DNA of 64,000 nt from contig NZ_JAYFQK010000003.1 in the NCBI RefSeq assembly GCF_034927245.1, forward strand, positions 121,157-185,156, written 5' to 3'. Shown here in pieces: positions 16,189 through 26,300 of this stretch; the first letter of the stretch is position 1, and every line of letters starts with the position of its first letter. The notes beneath the pieces are model-generated. The model saw only the letters and a list, made by a program, of their open reading frames with translations, made no database searches and was not told the DNA's origin. The translations under genes were made by a program, and so were the position numbers. Source of the DNA: Desulfitobacterium_A sp034927245. GTDB taxonomy: Bacteria; Bacillota; Desulfitobacteriia; Desulfitobacteriales; Desulfitobacteriaceae.

Positions 16189-17181
16189 ATGTTACACAGT
16201 GTAGGAATTGTCGGCACGGGATCTTATACTCCCGAAAAGGTTTTAACTAACGCCGATTTGGAGAAGATGGTAGATACAAATGATGAATGGATTGTGAACC
16301 GGACGGGAATCAGAGAGCGGCATATTGCCGATGATAAGACTCCCGTTTCCGAGTTGTGTTATCAGGCTGCTGTCAAGGCCTTAGAGGATGCGAAGGTGGC
16401 AGCGGAAGAGATTGAGTTGGTTATCGTTGCCACGGTTACTCCGGACTTTGCTTTCCCGGCAACGGCTGCTCTTGTGGCTGATCGTCTTGGCGCGAAAAAT
16501 GCGGCGGCCTTTGATTTATCGGCGGCTTGTACCGGATTTATCTATGGAGTCACCACGGCTGCCCAATTTGTGGCGACCGGAGTATATCGCACTGTTTTAG
16601 TGATCGGGGCGGAAACGTTAAGCAAAATACTGAATTGGGAAGACCGTTCGACCTGTGTGCTCTTTGGAGACGGTGCGGGAGCTGCGGTAATTCAGCCGGT
16701 AGAAGAGGGATATGGCTTTAAGAGCTATGAACTTGGGGCTGACGGTTCGGGGGGGCACCTCTTAGCGATGCTCGGAGGGGGTTCGCGAAACCCGGCAACA
16801 CCGGAGACCCTGCAGAAAAAAATGCATACGCTCAGTATGGCCGGCAGTGAAGTCTTTAAATTTGCGGTACGAATCATGGGTGAAACTGCGCTTAACGTTA
16901 TTGAAAAGGCCGGATTGCAAAAGAACGATATCGACCTATTTATCCCTCATCAGGCAAACTCGCGAATTATCGATGCGTCGGTCAGACGATTGGGCATTGA
17001 TTCAGGAAAGGTCTTTGTTAATCTTGATCGTTACGGGAATATGTCCGGGGCTTCAATTCCGGTAGCCTTGGATGAAGCCGCTCGCGGCGGACGGTTAAAA
17101 TATGGAGACAATCTCTTAATGGTGGGGTTTGGTGCAGGATTGACATGGGGCGGCACAGTGCTTAAGTGGTCAAAGAGATAG
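16189..17181 (+). CDS. fabH: 3-oxoacyl-ACP synthase III
   Basis: FabH starts fatty acid synthesis by condensing acetyl- or branched acyl-CoA with malonyl-ACP. The 330-residue protein has the full Cys-His-Asn triad: Cys114 in SAACTGF, His254 in PHQAN and Asn284 in YGNMSGASIP. Primer choice (straight or branched) cannot be read from sequence. The operon places it between plsX and fabK with short gaps. Confidence 0.96.
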   Translation: MLHSVGIVGTGSYTPEKVLTNADLEKMVDTNDEWIVNRTGIRERHIADDKTPVSELCYQAAVKALEDAKVAAEEIELVIVATVTPDFAFPATAALVADRLGAKNAAAFDLSAACTGFIYGVTTAAQFVATGVYRTVLVIGAETLSKILNWEDRSTCVLFGDGAGAAVIQPVEEGYGFKSYELGADGSGGHLLAMLGGGSRNPATPETLQKKMHTLSMAGSEVFKFAVRIMGETALNVIEKAGLQKNDIDLFIPHQANSRIIDASVRRLGIDSGKVFVNLDRYGNMSGASIPVALDEAARGGRLKYGDNLLMVGFGAGLTWGGTVLKWSKR

Positions 17182-17197
17182 GAAGGGACGAGTAAGG

Positions 17198-18145
17198 ATG
17201 ATCAAAAGTCGAATCTGCGATTTGTTGAATATCGAATACCCGATTTTTCAAGGGGGGATGGCATGGGTCGCTACGGGTGAATTAGCAGCCGCTGTGTCAG
17301 AGGCCGGGGGCCTCGGCATTATCGGTTCCGGAAATGCACCTGCCGATTGGGTTAAAGCTGAAATCCTAAAGGTGAAAAGCCGAACTTCAAAGCCGTTTGG
17401 TATCAATGTGATGCTGATGTCCCCTTTCGTGGAAGAGGTCATGCAGGTCATTTTAGAAGAAAGGGTACCTGTTATTACCACCGGTGCGGGAAATCCCGGC
17501 AAATATGTGTCGGTTCTAAAAGAAGCGGGAACAAAGATTATTCCCGTGGTTGCTTCGGTGGCTTTGGCCAAGCGCTTGGAGAAAGCCGGCGTCGATGCAC
17601 TCATTGCCGAGGGGATGGAATCAGGGGGACATGTCGGCGAAACATCGACATTACCTTTAGTTCCGCAAGTCGTGAACGCGGTTACGATTCCGGTCATCGC
17701 TGCGGGCGGGATATTTGACGGCCGAGGCCTTTTAGCCGCACTTTCGCTTGGAGCCGAAGGGGTTCAAATGGGTACCCGCTTCATGAGTGCCGAGGAATGT
17801 ACGATTCCGTTAACGGTAAAAGAGGCCATCCTTAAAGCCAAAGATCGGGATACTGTCGTCACCGGCCGCTCGACAGGGCATCCTGTCCGCTGTCTGAATA
17901 ACCACTTTACACGGGAGTTAACGGAATTGGAGAAGGTCGGAACGCCGATAGCCGAACTTGAAAAACTGGGTGCGGGAAGGCTCCGGATGGCGATGGTCGA
18001 GGGAGACGTTCAAAACGGCTCAGTGATGTCCGGTCAAGTGGCCGGGGCGGTTATGCGGATCGAACCGGCAGCCGCAATTGTTCATGATGTTATCGACGGG
18101 GCCGAGCGTGAATTTCAAAAATTAAAAGAACGTTTTACGGTATAA
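17198..18145 (+). CDS. fabK: Enoyl-ACP reductase II, FabK type
   Basis: FabK is the FMN-dependent enoyl-ACP reductase that closes each elongation cycle and replaces FabI in many anaerobic Firmicutes. The 315-residue TIM-barrel protein has YPIFQGGMAWVAT at the N terminus, the flavin-phosphate motifs AAGGIFDGRGL and GAEGVQMGTRF, and the catalytic-loop GMESGGHVGE. It lies between fabH and fabD, which supports the enoyl reductase role over a nitronate monooxygenase role. No fabI is seen in the window. Confidence 0.9.
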   Translation: MIKSRICDLLNIEYPIFQGGMAWVATGELAAAVSEAGGLGIIGSGNAPADWVKAEILKVKSRTSKPFGINVMLMSPFVEEVMQVILEERVPVITTGAGNPGKYVSVLKEAGTKIIPVVASVALAKRLEKAGVDALIAEGMESGGHVGETSTLPLVPQVVNAVTIPVIAAGGIFDGRGLLAALSLGAEGVQMGTRFMSAEECTIPLTVKEAILKAKDRDTVVTGRSTGHPVRCLNNHFTRELTELEKVGTPIAELEKLGAGRLRMAMVEGDVQNGSVMSGQVAGAVMRIEPAAAIVHDVIDGAEREFQKLKERFTV

Positions 18146-18179
18146 GTAGCGTTTAATGTTATAGGCGAAGGAGATAAAG

Positions 18180-19121
18180 ATGGGAAAATTGGCATTCCTA
18201 TTTCCGGGGCAAGGCTCTCAGGCTGTTGGCATGGGAGAGGAACTATTTAATCTTCCCGAAGGACGTGGGGTTCTCGAAGTCAGTCATCGTGTTTTAGGAT
18301 CGGAATGGGCACGTGTCATGTCTGAAGGTCCGGAAGAAGTTTTACGGCAGACCGAAAATACGCAGCCGGCGCTGCTGCTTGTCAGTGCCGCAGCTTTGAA
18401 AGCGCTGCTAAGTGCCGGAATACAGCCCGATTATGTGGCAGGGCATAGTTTGGGAGAATATTCGGCTTATCTTGCAGCAGGGAGTTTAACCCTTGAAGAG
18501 GCGGTCACTACAGTGCGCAGACGCGGAGAACTGATGCGGGACGCGATGCCCGCGGATAAAGGAAGTATGGCGGCGATTCTGGGCTTAGATACGGCTCAAG
18601 TTGAACAAGCATGCCGTGAAGCCTGTCAAGGCGAGGAATGGGTTGGTCCGGCGAATTATAATTGTCCCGGTCAAGTTGTTATTTCCGGAGCAACAGCAGC
18701 TGTACAACGGGCCGTCGATAATGCCAAAGATTTAGGCGCTAAGCGAGGGATGCTTCTCGCGGTAAGCGGGGCCTTTCACAGTCCCTATATGAAAGGTGCG
18801 GGAGAAAAACTAAGACCGATCTTAGAAGAGGTTAGCTGGAAAACACCGGTTTATCCCGTGATTGCCAATATTAATGCTCAAGCGGTACGGGACTGTGCTC
18901 AAATTGTTGAGAGTCTGGTTGAACAAGTGAGTTCACCGGTTCTGTGGGAACAATCCATTCGCTATCTTCGCGAACAAGGGGTGGATACCTTCCTCGAACT
19001 GGGCTCAGGAAAGGTTTTAACCGGCCTCGTTAAGAAGATTGTGCCGGGGGCCGCCCTTCTTAACGTTAATAATTTGGCAAGTTTAGAAAAGTCACTTGCA
19101 TATTTAAAGGAGAGTCGATAA
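18180..19121 (+). CDS. fabD: Malonyl-CoA:ACP transacylase
   Basis: FabD loads malonate onto ACP. The 313-residue protein has FPGQGSQ at the N terminus, the nucleophile motif GHSLGEYSA (Ser about residue 92) and the later catalytic His in AFHSPYM. The ATG follows GGAGATAAAG. It ends one base before fabG, so translation of the two is coupled. Confidence 0.96.
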   Translation: MGKLAFLFPGQGSQAVGMGEELFNLPEGRGVLEVSHRVLGSEWARVMSEGPEEVLRQTENTQPALLLVSAAALKALLSAGIQPDYVAGHSLGEYSAYLAAGSLTLEEAVTTVRRRGELMRDAMPADKGSMAAILGLDTAQVEQACREACQGEEWVGPANYNCPGQVVISGATAAVQRAVDNAKDLGAKRGMLLAVSGAFHSPYMKGAGEKLRPILEEVSWKTPVYPVIANINAQAVRDCAQIVESLVEQVSSPVLWEQSIRYLREQGVDTFLELGSGKVLTGLVKKIVPGAALLNVNNLASLEKSLAYLKESR

Positions 19122-19122
19122 A

Positions 19123-19866
19123 ATGTTTCTGAAAAACAGCGTAGCCATTGTGACAGGTGCCGGGCGCGGGATCGGTCGGGCTATAGCTCTTGAATTGGCA
19201 CAAGCCGGAGCCCGGATCGTCGTAAATTACGCCGGGAATGCCGAGCAGGCCGAAAAAACAGTGACCATGATCGAGGACAAGGGCGGGCAAGCCATAGCGG
19301 TTCAAGCGGATGTCAGCCAAGCGGCGGATGTTGACCGCCTGGTAAAAACAACGATAGAAACGTACGGAAAAGTTGATATTCTCGTGAATAATGCCGGCAT
19401 TACCCGGGATAATTTATTATTAAGGATGAAGGAAGCCGATTGGGATGCGGTATTGAACACGAACCTGAAGGGTGTATTCCTGACCAGCAAAGCGGTAAGC
19501 AAAATTATGATGAAGCAGCGCTCAGGTGTGGTTGTCAATATTGCCTCGGTCGTAGGAATTTCCGGTAATGCGGGGCAAGCCAACTATGCCGCAGCTAAAG
19601 CGGGAATTATCGGTTTTAGTAAATCAATGGCTAAGGAACTTGCTTCACGCGGAATTCGGGTCAATGTCGTTGCCCCGGGGTATATTTCCACAAATATGAC
19701 GGAAAGCTTACCGAATGAGGTGAAGGAGCAGATTCAACAAAGCATTCCTTTAGGCCGTATCGGAACACCTGAAGAAGTTGCACAGACGGTATTATTTTTG
19801 TCATCTGCGGCATCTTCCTATATCACGGGTCAAGTTTTTGCCGTAGATGGTGGAATGTTAATGTGA
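19123..19866 (+). CDS. fabG: 3-oxoacyl-ACP reductase
   Basis: FabG reduces 3-oxoacyl-ACP with NADPH. The 247-residue short-chain dehydrogenase has TGAGRGIGR for nucleotide binding, NNAGITRDN, and the Ser...Tyr-x-x-x-Lys active site (NIASVVG and YAAAKAG). It begins one base after the fabD stop, with AAGGAG inside fabD as its binding site. It is followed by acpP. Confidence 0.96.
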   Translation: MFLKNSVAIVTGAGRGIGRAIALELAQAGARIVVNYAGNAEQAEKTVTMIEDKGGQAIAVQADVSQAADVDRLVKTTIETYGKVDILVNNAGITRDNLLLRMKEADWDAVLNTNLKGVFLTSKAVSKIMMKQRSGVVVNIASVVGISGNAGQANYAAAKAGIIGFSKSMAKELASRGIRVNVVAPGYISTNMTESLPNEVKEQIQQSIPLGRIGTPEEVAQTVLFLSSAASSYITGQVFAVDGGMLM

Positions 19867-19909
19867 GAATAAATATAATGTATATTTGTGAGAGGAGGTG
19901 ATTCGTATC

Positions 19910-20137
19910 ATGGCAGTTTTTGATAAGGTAAAATCTATCGTCGTGGATCAACTCGGAGTCGATGAGGAAGAGATCTCTTTAGATACTTCTTTTACAGATT
20001 TGAACGCAGATTCTTTGGATATTGTCGAACTGATTATGGCCCTTGAAGAAGAATTCGATCTGGATATTCCGGACGAGGATGCAGAAAAAATTCGGACTGT
20101 TGGAGATGCAGTCAACTACATCAAAGAAAACCAATAG
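19910..20137 (+). CDS. acpP: Acyl carrier protein
   Basis: A 75-residue, acidic acyl carrier protein. The phosphopantetheine attachment site is Ser35 in NADSLDIVEL. ATG at 19910 follows the near-perfect AGGAGGTGA; a 4-residue longer GTG-start frame would have its start inside that site. Strong initiation fits the need for abundant ACP. A terminator follows directly, ending the fapR operon. Confidence 0.97.
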   Translation: MAVFDKVKSIVVDQLGVDEEEISLDTSFTDLNADSLDIVELIMALEEEFDLDIPDEDAEKIRTVGDAVNYIKENQ

Positions 20138-20143
20138 TGCCTA

Positions 20144-20177
20144 GAAAGTCCCGTAAAGCACAGCGGGACTTTCTTTT
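20144..20177 (+). terminator. Intrinsic terminator after acpP
   Basis: GAAAGTCCCG pairs with CGGGACTTTC (10 bp, 10-base loop) and is followed by TTTTC, 6 bases after the acpP stop. It ends the main fap/fab transcript. Confidence 0.85.
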
Positions 20178-20302
20178 CTAATGAATTTGTTTCTAGTAAA
20201 TTTGTTTCAGAGATTCTCCCTGCAGATGGTCTGAAGGGTTTTATATAAAGTTTTAAAGAGTAATTACGAAGCATAATGAGAAGTTGAACAGGAGGAAAAT
20301 CA

Positions 20303-21250
20303 GTGAAAATACCTGAACTCCATATTGCCAATTTAGTCGCCAAGGTTCCCGTTATTCAGGGAGGTATGGCGGTGCGCATTTCTATGGCCCCTCTGGCATC
20401 TGCCGTGGCAGAAGAAGGGGGAATCGGGATAATTGCCGGAAGCGGACTTTCAGTTAAGGAATTGCGCCGGGAAATCCGCGAAGCACGGAAAAGAACAAAG
20501 GGGATCATCGGGGTAAATGTTATGTTTGCGGTTCGTGAGTTTGCCCAACTCGTAAAAGCCGCTTTCGATGAGAAGATTGATCTTTTGGTATCAGGTGCAG
20601 GCTTTTCCCGGGATATGTTCGGCTGGGGGAAAGAAGCGGGAATACCTGTTATACCGATTGTTTCGACGGCAAAGCTTGCCCGTATTTCGGAAAAACTTGG
20701 GGCTGCGGCGGTTATAGTCGAGGGCACTGAAGCGGGCGGACACTTAGGAACGGATCGATCGATGCGTGAAATTCTGCCCGAAGTCAGAGAAGCCGTGAAA
20801 ATTCCGGTGATTGGGGCCGGAGGAGTAATGAATGGACAAGATGTGGTCGAGATACTGCGGCTCGGAGCCGACGGTGTTCAAATGGGAACCCGTTTTGCCC
20901 TTAGTGAGGAAAGCAGCGCGGCACCGGCGTGGAAAGCCCATTTAATCAACGCCAAGGAAGAAGATATGGTCATTGTTCACAGCCCGGTGGGGTTGCCCGG
21001 ACGGGCCATTCGCAATCCCTTCACAGATGAACTTTTCAATGGGGGAAATGTTCGTCCCCAAAAATGTGATCATTGTCTAAAGGAGTGCGGAGCAAATTTC
21101 TGCATTATGGATCGTTTGAATAAGTCGCAGCAAGGAAATATTCAGGAAGGTTTAGTTTTCTCAGGGGCAAAGTATGGCAAGGCGAAAAAGGTTTTATCCG
21201 TGCACGAAATTTTTGAAGATATTAAGACTGAAATTATTCGTGCTCAATGA
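20303..21250 (+). CDS. FabK/nitronate monooxygenase-family flavoprotein with Cys cluster
   Basis: A second FMN TIM-barrel protein of the FabK/NMO family, 315 residues, only distantly like the fabK gene 2 kb upstream. Shared motifs are VPVIQGGMAVRIS, EGTEAGGHLG, GAGGVMNGQDV and GADGVQMGTRF. Unlike FabK it carries a C-terminal cysteine set, CDHCLKECGANFCI (near residues 254-267), which could bind a metal or iron-sulfur cluster. The start is GTG with GGAGG 7 bases upstream. It is 33 bases before fabF, so it is probably a lipid enzyme (alternative enoyl reductase), but a nitronate-type role cannot be ruled out. Confidence 0.75.
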   Translation: MKIPELHIANLVAKVPVIQGGMAVRISMAPLASAVAEEGGIGIIAGSGLSVKELRREIREARKRTKGIIGVNVMFAVREFAQLVKAAFDEKIDLLVSGAGFSRDMFGWGKEAGIPVIPIVSTAKLARISEKLGAAAVIVEGTEAGGHLGTDRSMREILPEVREAVKIPVIGAGGVMNGQDVVEILRLGADGVQMGTRFALSEESSAAPAWKAHLINAKEEDMVIVHSPVGLPGRAIRNPFTDELFNGGNVRPQKCDHCLKECGANFCIMDRLNKSQQGNIQEGLVFSGAKYGKAKKVLSVHEIFEDIKTEIIRAQ

Positions 21251-21283
21251 TCAGTTTACTCGAACTAAGGAGGATTTTTTAGC

Positions 21284-22528
21284 GTGAAACATCGTACAGT
21301 AATCACCGGGATGGGTGTGATCTCCCCGGTTGGGAATACGGTTGAAGACTTTTGGAAAAGTTTAACCCATGGTGTGTCAGGTATTGATTTCGTAACCCGG
21401 TTTGATGTCAGTGATATGCCGACAAAAGTAGCGGGTGAAGTTAAAGATTTCGAACCGACGAACTGGCTGGATAAAAAAGAAAGCCGCCATATGGATCGTT
21501 TCGCTCAATTTGCAGTTGTTGCTGCGAAAATGGCCCTTGATGACTCGGGACTCGATTTAGATCAAATCGATAAGAAACGGGCCGCTACAGTGCTGGGGTG
21601 TGGGATAGGCGGTGTAACGACGTTTGAGGAACAGAAGGAAGTTATGATGGCTAAGGGCCCGGGACGGGTCAGCCCCTTCTTTGTACCGATGCTGATCAGT
21701 AATATGGCGGCAGGGCATGTATCAATAGCTTTCGGTTTACAAGGGCCCAGCTCCACGGTTGTTACCGCGTGCGCTTCCGCTACAAATGCCATCGGCGAAG
21801 CTATGCGGTTGATTGAGCAGGGGGAGGCCGACATTGTTGTCGCAGGAGGAACCGAAGCCCCGTTAACTCCTCTGGCGTTTGCCGGTTTCTGTTCGATGAA
21901 GGCGATGTCGACCGAAAAGGAAGATCCGAAAGCCGCCTCTCGTCCGTTTGACGCGCGGCGGACAGGCTTTGTCATGGGAGAAGGTGCGGGTATCCTTATT
22001 CTGGAGTCTTTGGAACATGCTCAGGCGCGCAAAGCAAGAATATATGCCGAATTAGCGGGATATGGAAGCACTGCGGATGCGTATCACATTACGACTCCCG
22101 TTCCGGGCGGAGAAGGTGCGGCTCGGGCCATGCTCAAAGCGATCGAGAGTGCCGGGGTTAAACCGGAAGATGTGGATTACATCAATGCTCACGGAACAGG
22201 CACAGGGGCCAATGACTCGACAGAAACAGCGGCTATTAAGGCTGTCTTCGGGGAGTATGCCAATCAAGTGGCGATCAGCTCGACAAAGTCCATGACAGGT
22301 CACTTGATGGGGGCAACAGGGGCAATCGAAGCGATTGCCAGTGTCTTAGCCATTCAAAATGGGATCATTCCACCGACGATCAACTATGGAGAAGTGGACC
22401 CTGCTTGTGATTTGGATTATGTACCCAATCAAGCGCGTGCTAGAAATGTTAAGGTTGCCCTGTCGAATACCTTTGGATTTGGAGGCCATAATGCTACAAT
22501 TGTTATCAAAGAGTATTCACAGAAATAA
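21284..22528 (+). CDS. fabF: 3-oxoacyl-ACP synthase II
   Basis: FabF elongates acyl-ACP chains. The 414-residue protein has the Cys-His-His set: Cys in TACASATNAIG, His in NAHGTGTGANDSTE and His in MTGHLMGATGA. It starts at GTG after AAGGAGG. It follows the FabK-like gene and precedes rnc by 13 bases. fabZ and the acc genes are absent from this cluster and must lie elsewhere. Confidence 0.96.
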   Translation: MKHRTVITGMGVISPVGNTVEDFWKSLTHGVSGIDFVTRFDVSDMPTKVAGEVKDFEPTNWLDKKESRHMDRFAQFAVVAAKMALDDSGLDLDQIDKKRAATVLGCGIGGVTTFEEQKEVMMAKGPGRVSPFFVPMLISNMAAGHVSIAFGLQGPSSTVVTACASATNAIGEAMRLIEQGEADIVVAGGTEAPLTPLAFAGFCSMKAMSTEKEDPKAASRPFDARRTGFVMGEGAGILILESLEHAQARKARIYAELAGYGSTADAYHITTPVPGGEGAARAMLKAIESAGVKPEDVDYINAHGTGTGANDSTETAAIKAVFGEYANQVAISSTKSMTGHLMGATGAIEAIASVLAIQNGIIPPTINYGEVDPACDLDYVPNQARARNVKVALSNTFGFGGHNATIVIKEYSQK

Positions 22529-22541
22529 GGAGTAAGACAAA

Positions 22542-23333
22542 ATGGTACAAAAACATCCCAATAGGATTAAAACGAAAAATTCCGGTGAGGGCCAAAGCTC
22601 TCGCCGGAGATTCCCGCCTGCGCCGATGAAAAAAAATACAATCGGTCTGCTGTTGGCAAAGCGACTGGATCTTAATCCTCTTCCCAATCGCTTGTTCAGG
22701 ACGGCGCTTACCCATCCTTCCTACTTGTTTGAAAACCCGAAAGCCGGGCTTGAGAATAATCAGCGCTTAGAATTTCTGGGTGATGCCATCTTAGATTTTG
22801 TTATCGCCGAATATCTTTATCTGAAATATCCGGAACGTCCCGAAGGTGAGCTTACCAAAATGCGGGCGGCAGTGGTTAATGAGTCGACTTTAGCGCGGGT
22901 AGCCGTGAAGATTGACTTAGGTAAAGAACTCTTGCTGGGAAAAGGGGAGCAGCTCTCCGGCGGGAGAGAGAGACCTTCAATTCTTGCCGATGCCGTTGAG
23001 TCGATCATCGGAGCAATTTACCTTCAGTACGGATTTCAGGAAGCCAGGCGCGTTATCCTTGAATTGTTAACACCGGAGATAGCGGAAGTTGCTCAAGGAA
23101 ATTATGGAGACTATAAGACGACGCTTCAAGAAAGAGCACAGCATGACGAAGCGGAAGTGTGTTATCGGATTTTAGCGGAAGAGGGTCCGGACCATAACAA
23201 ACGCTTTACGGCAGGCGTCTATTTGCAAGGCCAACTTAGAGGTAAAGGCATAGGCCGAACCAAAAAAGAAGCTGAGCAAAAAGCGGCCCGGCAAGTTTTA
23301 GACGAACTGGGAGGGGATGCCCGTGGCGAATGA
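22542..23333 (+). CDS. rnc: Ribonuclease III
   Basis: RNase III cleaves double-stranded RNA in rRNA and mRNA processing. The 263-residue protein has the signature NQRLEFLGDAILDFV (Glu/Asp metal ligands), DAVESIIGAIYL, and a C-terminal double-stranded RNA binding domain (about 190-260). The first 28 residues are a basic extension not typical of the family; ATG at 22542 has AAGGAG upstream, so the extension is probably translated. It overlaps the smc start, as in many Firmicutes. Confidence 0.95.
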   Translation: MVQKHPNRIKTKNSGEGQSSRRRFPPAPMKKNTIGLLLAKRLDLNPLPNRLFRTALTHPSYLFENPKAGLENNQRLEFLGDAILDFVIAEYLYLKYPERPEGELTKMRAAVVNESTLARVAVKIDLGKELLLGKGEQLSGGRERPSILADAVESIIGAIYLQYGFQEARRVILELLTPEIAEVAQGNYGDYKTTLQERAQHDEAEVCYRILAEEGPDHNKRFTAGVYLQGQLRGKGIGRTKKEAEQKAARQVLDELGGDARGE

Positions 23334-26300
23334 GGCCGTTCAGCGCCCGGTTTTTTTGAAATCAGTTACGATCCAAGGGTTTAAGTCCTTCGCGGATAAA
23401 GTTAAGGTGGAATTAGGACCGGGACTCAGTGTCGTGGTGGGTCCTAATGGAAGCGGTAAAAGTAATATTGCCGATGCCGTGCGTTGGGTGCTTGGTGAGC
23501 AAAGTGCCAAGAATCTGCGGGGCGGAAAAATGGAGGATATTATTTTCGCAGGCAGCACGGTAAGGCGTCCGGTCGGAATGGCCGAAGTTTCCTTAGCCTT
23601 TGATAATTCAACGGGAATTTTTGCGCTGGATTTTCAGGAAGTAACAATTACACGCCGTGTCTATCGAGATGGAGAAGGACAATTTTTTATCAACCGTGCC
23701 CCATGCCGCTTGAAGGATATCCATGAACTTTTTATGGATACCGGCGCGGGTAAAGAAGGATTTTCGATTATCGGACAAGGCCGCGTTGAGGAGATTTTAA
23801 ACCTTAAAACGGAGGAACGCCGGACGTTAATCGAGGAAGCCTCCGGAATTACGAAATACCGGATGCGCAAACGCGAAGCATTGAAACGCTTGGATGAGAC
23901 TGAACATAACCTAGAACGGTTGGACGATATTGTTAATGAGATCGAGGGTCAACTGACGCCTTTGGCTGGGCAAGCTCAGGTGGCTGAGCAGTCCTTGGCT
24001 TTAAGTCAGGAACAGCAGCACCTTGAGATTCAAGTCATCGTCAGTGATTTAAGGGGTATTCGTGAAAAACTTAATTTTTCGGCAAAAGAAGCCGAACAGC
24101 TGCGTTTAGAACTGGCCTCGGCTATCCGTGATTTGGCACAGGCGGAGAGTCAGACCGTTGAGGATAAGGTCCGCTTAAACCAAGCGGATGAGAAAATCCA
24201 AAAACAACAAGAAGAGACTTACAAGGTCGAACAGGCTTTGAATCTGATTGTCCAAGAGCAGCGGATTCGTCAGGAACGCGAGGGCTATTTAGCCGAGCAA
24301 ATCGTTCGGGTCAATAAAGAAGTTCAGGAAAGTCTGGAAAAGAAGCAGCAAACCGAACAACGTCTCACTGCCTTAGAGGGCAAAGAGGCCGTACTCCTTC
24401 AAACGGTTGAGGAGGCTAGCCTTGCGGTTCAAGAAGACGAGCGCCGCTTAACCGAAGTGAAAGCTCAGACCGGAATCCAAGAGATGGAAGGATTAAAAGC
24501 CCTGGCGGACCAAATTCTAGCGGATCAAAACCAGGTCAACCAGGAATACCAAAAGACACTGCATTCTTTGGCAGGCCTTCAAGTCCAGCTTCAACGGGCT
24601 TCAGAAGAAAAAGGAACCAAAGAATCGGAACAAACGCAGGTTCAGAAGCAGGCTGAGGATAACGCTCAGGTCTTACAAACCCTTGAACAGCAAGAACAAG
24701 AAAATCGCCGTGAGTTTGAGCTCAATCAGGTCGAACTGCTGGCGGTTCAAAAACAAAGCCAAGATGCACAAGGTAAACGCCGTGAATTTAACCGAGAGAC
24801 CGAAAAGCTGCTGGCGCGTCATCATGCGTTAAAGGGTCTGGAAGATTCCCGGGAAGGCTATCAGAGGGGCGTTCGCGAGCTCCTAAGGGCTAAAAATAAT
24901 AACGTTCAAGCCTGCCGAGGATTGTGCGGGACGGTTGCTGATTTGATAACGGTTGAAAAGGATTATGAAGTTGCCATTGAAACGGCTTTAGGCGCAGGTC
25001 TTCAGAATCTTGTTGCCGAAACGGAAAAGGATGCGAAAGCAGCGGTCGAGTATCTTAAAGTTCATCAGTTAGGTAGAGCAACTTTTCTGCCTTTGGATGT
25101 GATTCGCGGTGGGCGTGCCACTGTAACACAGGAGGCAGCTCAAGATCCCGGGTATATCGGAATTGCTGTTGATTTAGTCCGATTTGCAGACCGCTTTCAA
25201 CCTGCCATAGAATCTCTCTTAGGGAGAATCTTGGTTGTCAGGGATATGGAAGCCGCCACACGGGTAGCCCGGGCCTCGGGTTACAGAGCGCGGATTGTAA
25301 CCTTAGATGGTGATCAGGTGCATCCCGGAGGATCGTTAACAGGCGGAAGCCAACAACGGAAAGGGGCTAACCTGCTGGGGAGGACCCGGGAACTGCAGGA
25401 ATTAGGGGATGAACTTGAAAGGCGGCAAATCCAACAGAAGGATCTGGAAAAAGAGGCTCAAACGATAAGCCAACGCTTGCAGGAGGCAGAGGAAATTCGC
25501 AGGAAATTGCTGGCAATGGGTCAGCATATTAAACAAGAGTTGGCCGTTGCTCGGACAAAGGGTCAAAATACGCGTGAACGACTGAATCGTTTGGATCAAG
25601 AAACTGAAGCGCTTAAGAGCCAAGAAGAAGGGTTTATTCAGGAGACAAAAATCCGGACAGAGCGCAAATGCGAGCTGGAACAAGCGTTAACGGAAATCAC
25701 AGCCCGGTCAGAACGCACCCGTCAAGTTATTGAACTTCAAGAACAAAAGGCCAGAGAGGCCGGCAAGGAAGCTGAAGTTATTCAGGAACGCTTGACACAG
25801 GCAAAGATCCGGCTTGCAAAATGGGAACAGGAAATGCAGCAAGCAGGCGAACAAATAAAGCACGAGCAGGAAGTGCTGGGCGAACTTTCCGAGATTTTTC
25901 AGCACAAGCGGGAGGAAGTTTTAAGCCTGGAAACTGCCCGGCAAACATTAACCCAGGAACAGGACGATTTGGGGAAAAGGCATGCGGAGACTTCAGAACG
26001 GCAGATGAAGAGTCAGGAAGCCCTGATCCGGATGCGTCAAGAAAGGGAAGCGTTATCCGTCAGGCTGGTTGAGAAGGAACAAACCGTACAGAAAAAACGG
26101 CAAGAGCAGCAAAATGTCGAACAGAAGCTTCATGCCTTGGATCTTCGAACAGCGCGCGGGGAAACCGAATGGGAGAGCGGAATCAATCGCTTGCAAGAAG
26201 AATTTACCCTGACCTGGGAGGAGGTCCAAGATTATGAGACAGAGCTGGAACGAGCCGCGTTATTGGCACGGATTCAGGAGCTTAAAAGTCAAATCGAGAC

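Noticed and set aside
17248..17697. A 149-codon reverse frame within fabK
   Set aside because: Antisense shadow of a well-supported gene; the protein has no recognisable motif.
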